A stretch of 10,405 nt of DNA. It comes from JAXGTO01 sp040774885. GTDB taxonomy: Bacteria; Actinomycetota; Coriobacteriia; Coriobacteriales; Eggerthellaceae. Both the position numbers and the translations under genes were made by a program. The stretch's first letter is position 1; each line of letters starts with the position of its first letter. Location of the stretch: assembly GCA_040774885.1 (NCBI GenBank), contig JAXGTO010000045.1, positions 1-10,405 on the forward strand, read 5' to 3'. This document shows, in pieces, positions 1 through 5,552 of the stretch. Below the pieces are notes generated by a model that saw only the letters and a program-made list of their open reading frames with translations, did no database searches and was not told where the DNA came from.

Positions 1-574
1 ATTCGACCGTCTCCAGAATTTCCGGTTCGGCCGTTTGCTCCGTCGTTGCCGGAGTTGTCGTCTCAGGCGTCGGTGAAGCCGCAGGAGGCTCCTCAACCTC
101 CGGCGCAGGAGCAGGCTCCTCCGCCTGGGAAGCCGGCAGCGGATCGACGACCTTCACGGGAATGATAAGGTGGTTCTGGCCGGCCGTGCTTTTCGATTGC
201 AGATACAAAGCAAGGTAATAGGTTTGCGAATCTGCGCTTAGATCAGCCTCCATCAGAGGCGAAACATCACCCTGTATGGTGCCTGTGTAACGGGGCCATT
301 GACTGTAATCAAGGCCTTCGCTTCGCTTAAGCACCACTATATGGCTCTGATCGATCACCGTTTTCAAAAGCGTAGACGATTCCCGAGCTTCTTCTACCTG
401 TTCGGCCGTCAGCGTGACTTCTTGGGCCTTGATGCAATAGTCGGGCGTATCCACGTGCTGTTCTTGCGCAAAAGCGCACTCGACACCGACCGTCAGCAGG
501 AAGCATAGGCCGACAAGAATGAAACCCGATCGTTTCGCATGCGACAGAACCGCTTGTCTCGCACGAATTAGCAT
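1..574 (-). CDS. Secreted protein of unknown function, C-terminus cut by window edge
   Basis: The reading frame is open from an ATG at 574 down to the left edge, giving 191 codons with no stop, so the C-terminus lies outside the window. Residues 1-36 form a Sec signal peptide: a basic start (MLIRARQ...HAKR), a hydrophobic core (FILVGLCFLLTVGV) and a likely cleavage after AFA before QEQ. The cysteine just before the cut has no lipobox. Residues about 45-145 form a small, probably folded domain that I do not recognise (contains YCIKAQEVTLTAEQVEEAR and QTYYLALYLQS). From about 146 on the chain is rich in Pro, Glu, Ala and Thr, typical of a wall-spanning linker before an anchor. The start lies 13 bp after the stop of the LytTR regulator gene with a GGCGGAG-type ribosome site, so the two are likely co-transcribed. 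A sorting signal or further domain may follow beyond the edge, but this cannot be seen. The secreted call is firm; the function is unknown. Confidence 0.8.
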   Translation of the reverse strand, partial: MLIRARQAVLSHAKRSGFILVGLCFLLTVGVECAFAQEQHVDTPDYCIKAQEVTLTAEQVEEARESSTLLKTVIDQSHIVVLKRSEGLDYSQWPRYTGTIQGDVSPLMEADLSADSQTYYLALYLQSKSTAGQNHLIIPVKVVDPLPASQAEEPAPAPEVEEPPAASPTPETTTPATTEQTAEPEILETVE

Positions 575-587
575 GATCGACTCCGCC

Positions 588-1301
588 CTATTCGGCAGCA
601 GAGACCGCAGTGCGCACGTTGGCGGAATAGGTCCGCGACAAAGGGAGGGTTTCGCCGTTCTTCAGCACGACCTGAGTCGCCGAAACGGAATCGATGAATC
701 GGCGCGCAACCAAAAACGAACGATGCGTGCGTAAGAATCCTTGTCCCTCGAGTACGTATGCGATCTTTTCCAGCGGGGAATAGAACTCGAAGGTTTCACC
801 CCTGTAATGGACCGTCGTAACATGATGCTTCACTTCGAAATAGAGGATTTCCTTTACCAAGATATTGCGTGACTCGCCGGCGCAGCAGAATACGATTGCT
901 TCCTGATTCTGATCATCGATCACCTGGTGGATATCGGCAAACACCCTGTTGAAGCGATCTACGTCTATGGCTTCTTTTACGAAATAGTTGGTAGCGCGCA
1001 CGTCGAATGCAGACAGAAGAATATTGACGTCGCTTAAAACACTGAAAAACACGACCGCGCTGCCTTGGCCACGTTTGCGCATCGTACGAACCGCTTCGGT
1101 GCCCAGCATCTGGGGCATGTTGACATCAACGCATACCAAATCGGGCCAATCTTTGGGATCTTCGGTTTCAAATAGCATGGTCCGTGGATCGAGGAACGTG
1201 GATATATCAACCGTTGCCTCGCACTTTTTTGCGGCATTTTCTACCAGAAGACGGATTACTTCCACCTGTGACTGCTCGTCATCGCAAATTGCTACCTTCA
1301 T
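588..1301 (-). CDS. LytTR-family response regulator (AgrA/LytR-like)
   Basis: A 237-aa cytoplasmic response regulator. The receiver domain (about 1-125) has the acidic pair D7/D8 in MKVAICDDE, phospho-acceptor D59 in LVCVDVNMP, S87 at the switch position and K109 in NYFVKE. The LytTR DNA-binding domain (about 135-234) carries the characteristic stretch GFLRTHRSFLVARRFID and the closing LPLSRTYSANVR. I chose the ATG at 1301 rather than the in-frame ATG at 1331 because the receiver fold begins right at MKVAICDDE, the length then matches the family, and AGGGTGG lies just upstream of 1301, while nothing like it precedes 1331. LytTR regulators typically control surface, toxin or quorum-sensing genes by binding spaced direct repeats. 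No partner kinase is visible; it may lie past the left edge. The secreted protein that follows 13 bp downstream is the obvious co-transcribed gene and possible target. Confidence 0.93.
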   Translation of the reverse strand: MKVAICDDEQSQVEVIRLLVENAAKKCEATVDISTFLDPRTMLFETEDPKDWPDLVCVDVNMPQMLGTEAVRTMRKRGQGSAVVFFSVLSDVNILLSAFDVRATNYFVKEAIDVDRFNRVFADIHQVIDDQNQEAIVFCCAGESRNILVKEILYFEVKHHVTTVHYRGETFEFYSPLEKIAYVLEGQGFLRTHRSFLVARRFIDSVSATQVVLKNGETLPLSRTYSANVRTAVSAAE

Positions 1302-1336
1302 AAGCCACCCTATCACTATGAAGCGAATCAATCGTT

Positions 1337-1367
1337 AATATAGCCACACTCCAATAATTGGAGTCAG
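1337..1367 (-). promoter_or_regulatory. Possible promoter of the LytTR operon
   Basis: Read on the minus strand, TATATT (1342-1337) resembles a -10 box, and CTGACT (1367-1362) matches four of six -35 positions, with a 19-bp spacer. The spacer is almost filled by the palindrome at 1348-1364. A long spacer with a centred palindrome is the layout of MerR-type promoters, but no MerR gene is in the window. The assignment is weak and rests on motif matching alone. Confidence 0.3.
1348..1364. promoter_or_regulatory. Perfect 17-bp palindrome (candidate operator)
   Basis: ACTCCAATAATTGGAGT has 8-bp arms that are exact reverse complements around a single central A. It lies 47 bp upstream of the LytTR regulator start and about 105 bp upstream of the putative -10 of the divergent microprotein gene. 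A loop of one base is too short for an RNA hairpin at full arm length, which favours a protein-binding site. Its ACTCC...GGAGT ends recall MerR-family operators, but that resemblance is only suggestive. Confidence 0.5.
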
Positions 1368-1468
1368 TCTATCATCTGGCAGCTTCATTTACGATTATGC
1401 GCGCAGCAAAAGGAGTCAAGGAAGGCAAATTAGGCGATGAGCTTAGCGGGCCATCGGTTTTGTTCCCC

Positions 1469-1477
1469 TGCTATACT
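1469..1477 (+). promoter_or_regulatory. Extended -10 promoter of the microprotein gene
   Basis: TGCTATACT is a TGn-extended -10 element close to consensus. It lies 36 bp ahead of the microprotein ATG, which would give a leader of about 30 nt containing the ribosome site AAAGGGAGA (about 1498-1506). No good -35 is seen at the usual distance, as is common for extended -10 promoters. Confidence 0.5.
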
Positions 1478-1513
1478 GAAATGCAACGCATCCTATCAAA
1501 GGGAGATCATAGC

Positions 1514-1663
1514 ATGGCCTTTTCCACACCCGCCACCGGCGACTACATCATGTGGGCCGTCATAGCGCTCGTAATCATCGTCATCATCGCGCTGATCATC
1601 GCTTTCATCGCACGCAAAAAGAAGAAGGACAGCACCTCTAACAGAGGCTCTCACGCCAACTGA
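1514..1663 (+). CDS. 49-aa membrane microprotein resembling a stand-alone LPxTG-type sorting signal
   Basis: The ATG at 1514 follows an AAAGGGAGA ribosome site at a suitable distance and gives a 49-aa product. The frame stays open upstream to 1358, but that part lacks a ribosome site and includes the putative promoter. After only four residues (MAFS) comes TPATGDY, then one transmembrane helix (about 13-33, Ile/Val/Ala/Leu-rich), then ARKKKK and a short polar tail. This order of a pentapeptide ending in TG, a hydrophobic helix and a basic tail is that of a sortase cell-wall sorting signal, but Thr replaces the first Leu and there is no extracellular domain to anchor. Alternatively it is an ordinary small single-pass membrane protein with Lys-rich cytosolic end. 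It is divergent from the LytTR operon and converges on the histidine kinase gene with only 8 bp between stop codons. Function unknown. Confidence 0.75.
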   Translation: MAFSTPATGDYIMWAVIALVIIVIIALIIAFIARKKKKDSTSNRGSHAN

Positions 1664-1671
1664 TTTTCCAG

Positions 1672-3000
1672 TCAGGCCATCGGAAGCGCGACGGTGAACA
1701 CCGTTCCCACCGTCGGCGTGCTTTCAACCGCAATGGTGCCGCCATGTTCTTCGGCGATGGTCTTTGCAATGGAAAGCCCCAGCCCGAACCCACCTTGGCT
1801 GCGCACACGCGCCTTATCGGCGCGATAGAAGCGATCGAACAGATGAGGCAAGTCATCGGGGTCGATGGCCGCTCCCGTGTTCGCGACGCCTAAGACGCAT
1901 TTCGTCCCCGCACGGCAAAGCGATACCGTCACCGAACCGCCCTCTTCGGCATACTTGCAGGCATTGTCCACCAACGTGGCCACCAGGCGCCTCAGGCGGG
2001 TTTCGTCTCCCTGCACCGTGCACCCTTTCTCAATGTCGGAATCGAGCGTCAAACCGCGCTCGAAAGCGACCGACTCGAACTGCAAAACGGCCTCATCCAC
2101 GGCATCCGACCAATCAACCGTCCCCATCATCGAGGATTGGCCCTCATCTTCCGGACGTGCCAGATACAGCATGTCGTTGACCAGACCCTGCATGCATTCT
2201 GCTTCGGTTTCCGTGCTTTGTATCCATTGCATCTGGTCGCCGACGGTGGCATCCGGCTGCGACATGAGAATGGAATTGTTGGCCCTGATGACCGTGAGAG
2301 GCGTTTTGAGCTCATGGCTGGCATCGGCCACGAATTGCTGTTGCTGGCGCCAGGTACTCTCAACCGGGGCCAACGCACGGCGAGCCAAAAACACGCTGAT
2401 GCCCAAGAATGCCAGCAGCGCAGCTGCGCACACGGCAGCCAAAGTGCCCACCAGCGACATCATGTTCTGGTTGATGTAGTTGTCCGACGCGAATGCCACT
2501 TTGTAGCCGCCGGAAGTGGCGACGGCCTTGTAATACAGGCTCAGAGAATCGATATGGCCTTGCGCGGACTGACTCCCGCTGTTGCCGACCGCCTCGATGG
2601 CCGTCTGCGTCGCGCTTTCACGCACGTCATCATCGAGGGAAAGCGAGTCATCGAGCGTCTGGCTCAGGCTTCCATCCGAGTTCAACAGGTATGTCGAAGT
2701 GGCCACAAACTGGTCATTGGCGCTTTGCCGCAATGACGTTGCACCGCCGTTTCCGGTCGCTCCGGCGGCGGAATCATCTTGCGATTGCTGACCATCGGCG
2801 GCAAGGGTCTGCGCAGTATCGGAAGGGACCGTCTGCTTGCCGCCGGGGTTGTCATCAACTCGATGCGCCACCGCATTGGTCACTTCTCCCAGCTTCTGGT
2901 TGTAATTGACAACGCACACCGTGGCAAAAACCACCGCCAAAACCAGAGCCACCAGCAACATGTTGGTAAGGACGAACCTCCTGCGCAGCTTATTGAGCAT
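1672..3000 (-). CDS. Membrane sensor histidine kinase
   Basis: A 442-aa inner-membrane kinase that phosphorylates the response regulator encoded just before it. Transmembrane helix 1 is at about 13-32. An extracytoplasmic sensor region of about 150 residues (33-180) is rich in Ser, Gln, Asp and Gly and matches no sensor fold I recognise. Helix 2 is at about 182-205. HisKA follows with the phospho-acceptor H229 in DASHELKTPLTVIRA. The HATPase domain shows the N-box D345-N346 in LVDNACKY, a G1-type NTG motif at 374-376, the F-box LFDRFYRAD and the G2 loop GGFGLGLSIA near 403-412. All catalytic motifs are present, so it should be active. The start overlaps the end of the regulator gene by 11 bp, with AGGGG just upstream, indicating translational coupling. 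The ligand is unknown; the divergent envelope operon suggests a cell-surface or phosphate-related cue. Confidence 0.95.
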   Translation of the reverse strand: MLNKLRRRFVLTNMLLVALVLAVVFATVCVVNYNQKLGEVTNAVAHRVDDNPGGKQTVPSDTAQTLAADGQQSQDDSAAGATGNGGATSLRQSANDQFVATSTYLLNSDGSLSQTLDDSLSLDDDVRESATQTAIEAVGNSGSQSAQGHIDSLSLYYKAVATSGGYKVAFASDNYINQNMMSLVGTLAAVCAAALLAFLGISVFLARRALAPVESTWRQQQQFVADASHELKTPLTVIRANNSILMSQPDATVGDQMQWIQSTETEAECMQGLVNDMLYLARPEDEGQSSMMGTVDWSDAVDEAVLQFESVAFERGLTLDSDIEKGCTVQGDETRLRRLVATLVDNACKYAEEGGSVTVSLCRAGTKCVLGVANTGAAIDPDDLPHLFDRFYRADKARVRSQGGFGLGLSIAKTIAEEHGGTIAVESTPTVGTVFTVALPMA

Positions 3001-3673
3001 CGGCCCCTGCTTCCAGGCGATAGCCCACTTTGCGCAGCGTGGCTATCTGAACGTTCGATCCCACGAATGCCAGCTTCTTGCGCAAAAACGAAATGTACGC
3101 TTCCACGTTGTTATCATCAGCGGTCGAATCCACGCCCCATACTTTCGAGATAAGCGTTTCCTTGCTGGTAACCCGCTGCGTGTTGCTCATCAGTATCTTG
3201 AGGATGGCGTATTCCTTGAAGCCCAGATGGATGTTTTTCGTGGCCGTGGAAAGTTCGCAGCTTTCAAGGTCGAGAACGATATCGCCGAATTCGAGCTTCT
3301 CGAATTGGAGGTCTCCTTGACGCCGGGACAGGCTCCGCAAACGGGCCAACAGCTCGGCAGGAGCAAACGGTTTGGTCATGTAGTCGTCGGACCCGCTGTC
3401 CAACCCGTTGATCTTGTCGCCCAAGGCATCGCGCGCCGTCAGCATTAAAACGGGAGTGGCCACGTTGGAGCGACGCAATTCCTTCACCACGCTGAACCCA
3501 TTGCGCTTGGGGAGCATGACGTCCAACACTATGACATCGTAGATTCCGCTTTTCGCGTAAGAGAGCCCCTCTTCGCCATCGTGCACGACGTCTACTTGGT
3601 AACTGTTGTCGCGCAAGATGCGAGCCAGCGCCTCTGAAAGGCGAATATCGTCTTCCACCACCAGAATCTGCAT
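2990..3673 (-). CDS. OmpR/PhoB-family response regulator
   Basis: A 227-aa DNA-binding response regulator. The receiver domain has D8/D9 in MQILVVEDD, phospho-acceptor D51 in VIVLDVMLPKRNG, T79 and K101 in YMTKPF. The C-terminal winged helix (about 125-222) has the family marks LGFKEYAILKILM, VEAYISFLRKKL and IATLRKVGYRLE. I place the start at 3673, not at the in-frame ATG at 3700, because the receiver begins at MQILVVEDD and AAAGGAA sits about 7 nt upstream; the extra upstream residues (MRRRRKEKF) are probably leader translated by chance. The stop overlaps the kinase start, forming a classic regulator-kinase operon. The divergent region just upstream holds two 11-bp-spaced direct repeats fitting this class of protein, so I infer autoregulation and control of the VTC operon. 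Confidence 0.95.
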   Translation of the reverse strand: MQILVVEDDIRLSEALARILRDNSYQVDVVHDGEEGLSYAKSGIYDVIVLDVMLPKRNGFSVVKELRRSNVATPVLMLTARDALGDKINGLDSGSDDYMTKPFAPAELLARLRSLSRRQGDLQFEKLEFGDIVLDLESCELSTATKNIHLGFKEYAILKILMSNTQRVTSKETLISKVWGVDSTADDNNVEAYISFLRKKLAFVGSNVQIATLRKVGYRLEAGADAQ

Positions 3674-3698
3674 GAATTTTTCCTTTCTTCGTCGCCTC

Positions 3699-3727
3699 AT
3701 TCTACCAAGCTGCCTGAAACCTGTCTG
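3699..3727 (-). promoter_or_regulatory. Promoter of the two-component operon
   Basis: On the minus strand, TAGAAT (3704-3699) is a five-of-six -10 box. CAGACA (3727-3722) matches four of six -35 positions at a 17-bp spacing. Transcription would start near 3692, leaving a leader of about 19 nt with the AAAGGAA ribosome site. The -35 falls inside one copy of the direct repeat at 3710-3730. Confidence 0.55.
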
Positions 3728-3730
3728 AAA
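3710..3730. promoter_or_regulatory. Tandem direct repeat, 11-bp period (candidate regulator box 1)
   Basis: CTGCCTGAAA (3710-3719) and CTGTCTGAAA (3721-3730) match at nine of ten positions and start exactly 11 bp apart. OmpR/PhoB-family dimers bind head-to-tail half-sites with this period, so both face the same side of the helix. The box overlaps the -35 region of the response regulator's own promoter. The geometry is directly seen; binding by this regulator is inferred. Confidence 0.6.
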
Positions 3731-3787
3731 GAGAGTGATTCCGAAGCAGCAGAATGCCGTGCTGGACGTATGCAGGCGACAGCTACG

Positions 3788-3805
3788 TGAAGGAAATCTG
3801 AAGGA
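3788..3805. promoter_or_regulatory. Tandem direct repeat, 11-bp period (candidate regulator box 2)
   Basis: TGAAGGA at 3788-3794 recurs at 3799-3805, again exactly 11 bp apart; the second copy reads TCTGAAGGA, close to the TCTGAAA core of box 1. It lies about 75 bp upstream of the VTC start, a suitable place for an activator site. No convincing -10 or -35 could be picked for this operon downstream of it, which fits an activator-dependent promoter but does not prove one. Confidence 0.45.
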
Positions 3806-3877
3806 GGAGCACCCTTTCAGGATGATTTAAGGCGCTCCCTTTACGTTTTCTTTACTCGAACGAAAGGAGGACCCGCC

Positions 3878-4858
3878 ATGGAACCGACTCGATCCACCAT
3901 CGTCATTCGGACGACGTTCGCCCGAAATGAAAAGAAGTACCTGCTCACTGATGGGGATTACCGCACCCTCATGGAAGAGATCCGCACCAAGCTGGCCTAT
4001 GATGATTTCGCCCACAGCCAGATTTGCAGCTTGTACTACGACACGGCAAACGACGAGCTCATCAACCGCTCGCTCGAAAAACCCTTGTATAAGGAAAAGC
4101 TCCGCATCAGGTCTTACGGACGCCCCGATGCCGACACCCGCGTCTACGTCGAACTCAAGAAGAAGTTCAAGGGCGTGGTGTACAAGCGACGCGTGGCCTG
4201 CTCGTACGCTGCGGCTCGCGCCTTCATGAACGGCGAACCCTACGCCCGTGCCGTGACCGAGCACCCGCTGGTCAATCCCGTATACCAAGCCCAATGCCTG
4301 TGCGCGAACAGCATGCAAATCGCTGCGGAAATAGCCAATTGCCTGCATCGCAACCCCGGCCTCCAGCCGCGAATGGTGATCATCACCAACCGCGTGGCGC
4401 TGCACACCACCGACGGCAGCGACGTACGCATCACCTTGGATATCGACCCGGTCTGGCGCAACACTTCCACCGACCTGGACAACGAGATGGAAGGCGTGCC
4501 GCTGTTCGACGACGGCCGCATCATCATGGAGATCAAGTGCGCGAAAGCTTATCCTCTCTGGCTTTCCCGCGCTCTTGCCGCTGCGAAGGTGTACCCGCAA
4601 TCATGCTCAAAATACGGGCGCGCCTATGTGGCTCAGCACGACGGCAGGACCGCGCGTCCCACCATGAGCGTCGTTCCCCTCGATTCCGTTGCGCAAATCG
4701 CCGCGCACTCGACCGCTGAATACACCATCCCCGATCCGCTGAGCACCCCTGAGCCCGCAGCTGTTTCCCGCGCGGGCCGCATCCTCCGAATACCCAATCC
4801 CCTCGTCCCCGCTGCACAGCGCAACGTAGCCGTGCAGGAAGGAGCAACCTGTGCTTGA
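3878..4858 (+). CDS. VTC-domain protein (polyphosphate polymerase-like)
   Basis: A 326-aa cytosolic protein with a VTC-type tunnel domain of the triphosphate tunnel metalloenzyme class (about 8-250). Yeast Vtc4 uses this fold to make polyphosphate from ATP. The basic and acidic residues expected to line the tunnel are present: EKKYLL (K20), KLRIRSYG (R76, R78), ELKKKFKG (K94-K96), RITLDID (R184), IMEIK (E218, K220) and SKYGR (K245). I therefore infer an active polymerase, but the product has not been shown for this clade. Residues after about 255 form a Pro/Ala/Ser-rich tail of some 70 residues with no recognisable fold. The start is firm: AAAGGAGG lies 7 nt before the ATG. It is first in a three-gene operon and overlaps the next gene by 8 bp. 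VTC and DUF4956 genes are commonly adjacent in bacteria. Confidence 0.9.
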   Translation: MEPTRSTIVIRTTFARNEKKYLLTDGDYRTLMEEIRTKLAYDDFAHSQICSLYYDTANDELINRSLEKPLYKEKLRIRSYGRPDADTRVYVELKKKFKGVVYKRRVACSYAAARAFMNGEPYARAVTEHPLVNPVYQAQCLCANSMQIAAEIANCLHRNPGLQPRMVIITNRVALHTTDGSDVRITLDIDPVWRNTSTDLDNEMEGVPLFDDGRIIMEIKCAKAYPLWLSRALAAAKVYPQSCSKYGRAYVAQHDGRTARPTMSVVPLDSVAQIAAHSTAEYTIPDPLSTPEPAAVSRAGRILRIPNPLVPAAQRNVAVQEGATCA

Positions 4859-5552
4859 TTCGACCTTTGCAAGCGTTTTTTCCACCACCGAATCCACGGC
4901 AGCCACCCTGTCGTCGGGGTCGTTTTTGATGTGCAGCCTGGTCTCGCTGATTTTGGGATTGGCCATCGCTTTCATCTATATGTTCAAGCACGATTACTCC
5001 AAGAACTTCGTCATCACGCTGGCCCTGCTGCCGCTCATCGTGCAAATGGTGATCACCCTGGTCAACGGCAACGTCGGTGCCGGCATCGCCGTAATGGGCG
5101 TATTCAACCTGGTGCGCTTTCGCAGCTTCCCTGGAAGCGCCAAAGATATCGGCACGGTATTCTTGGCCATGGCAGTGGGCCTGGCAACCGGCATGGGCTA
5201 CCTCACTTTGGCCATCCTGTTCACCATCATCGTGGGTGTCGCCAACATCGTCTATGTACTCTCGCCTTTGGGCAAACCGCACGAAACGGGTACGGACAAG
5301 ACCCTCAAGGTGACCATCCCCGAAGACATGGACTACTGCAATGCCTTCGACGACCTCTTCGAACGATTCACCAGCGAAAACGAGCTCATCAACGTCAAGA
5401 CCACCAACATGGGCAGTCTCTACCAGCTGGAATATCGACTCACCCTTAAAAATCCGAAGGTCGAGAAAAACCTGCTCGATGCCATCCGGTGCCGCAACGG
5501 AAACCTCACCGTGCAGTGCGGGCGCCCCGTAGTCGAAAGAGAGTCCCTGTAA
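4851..5552 (+). CDS. DUF4956 family integral membrane protein
   Basis: A 233-aa membrane protein. It starts with GTG at 4851, inside the end of the VTC gene (8-bp overlap), preceded by the strong ribosome site AGGAAGGAG six nt upstream. Hydrophobic segments are at about 24-45, 53-72, 76-88 and 103-138. The short motif GVFNLVRFRSFPGSAKDIGT between them is the mark of DUF4956 as I know it. After the last helix, residues about 150-225 form a soluble domain (TLKVTIPEDMDYCNAFDDLF...) that may face the cytosol. The biochemical role is unknown. Constant linkage to VTC proteins suggests that it works with the polymerase at the membrane, for instance in export or anchoring of its product; that is inference. 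Its stop overlaps the next start as TAATG. Confidence 0.88.
   Translation: MLDSTFASVFSTTESTAATLSSGSFLMCSLVSLILGLAIAFIYMFKHDYSKNFVITLALLPLIVQMVITLVNGNVGAGIAVMGVFNLVRFRSFPGSAKDIGTVFLAMAVGLATGMGYLTLAILFTIIVGVANIVYVLSPLGKPHETGTDKTLKVTIPEDMDYCNAFDDLFERFTSENELINVKTTNMGSLYQLEYRLTLKNPKVEKNLLDAIRCRNGNLTVQCGRPVVERESL

Noticed and set aside
1302..1331. Longer start for the LytTR regulator (ten extra residues)
   Set aside because: No ribosome site precedes it, the extra residues are not part of the receiver fold, and a good site precedes the internal ATG at 1301.
1331..1339. ATCGTTAAT, close to a LytTR half-site
   Set aside because: It matches eight of nine positions of the AgrA-type consensus, but no second copy lies at the required spacing on either side, and one short match is expected by chance.
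1358..1513. Upstream in-frame extension of the microprotein to 101 aa
   Set aside because: It has no ribosome site, would include the extended -10 element, and reads as unrelated sequence; the ATG at 1514 is far better supported.
3815..3820. TTTCAG, an inverted copy of the CTGAAA repeat core
   Set aside because: It is a single six-base match in the opposite orientation with no partner at 11 bp, so it does not fit the tandem-site model.
3827..4600. 257-codon open frame on the minus strand opposite the VTC gene
   Set aside because: It is antisense to a gene with clear VTC motifs and gives a composition-biased product without recognisable features.
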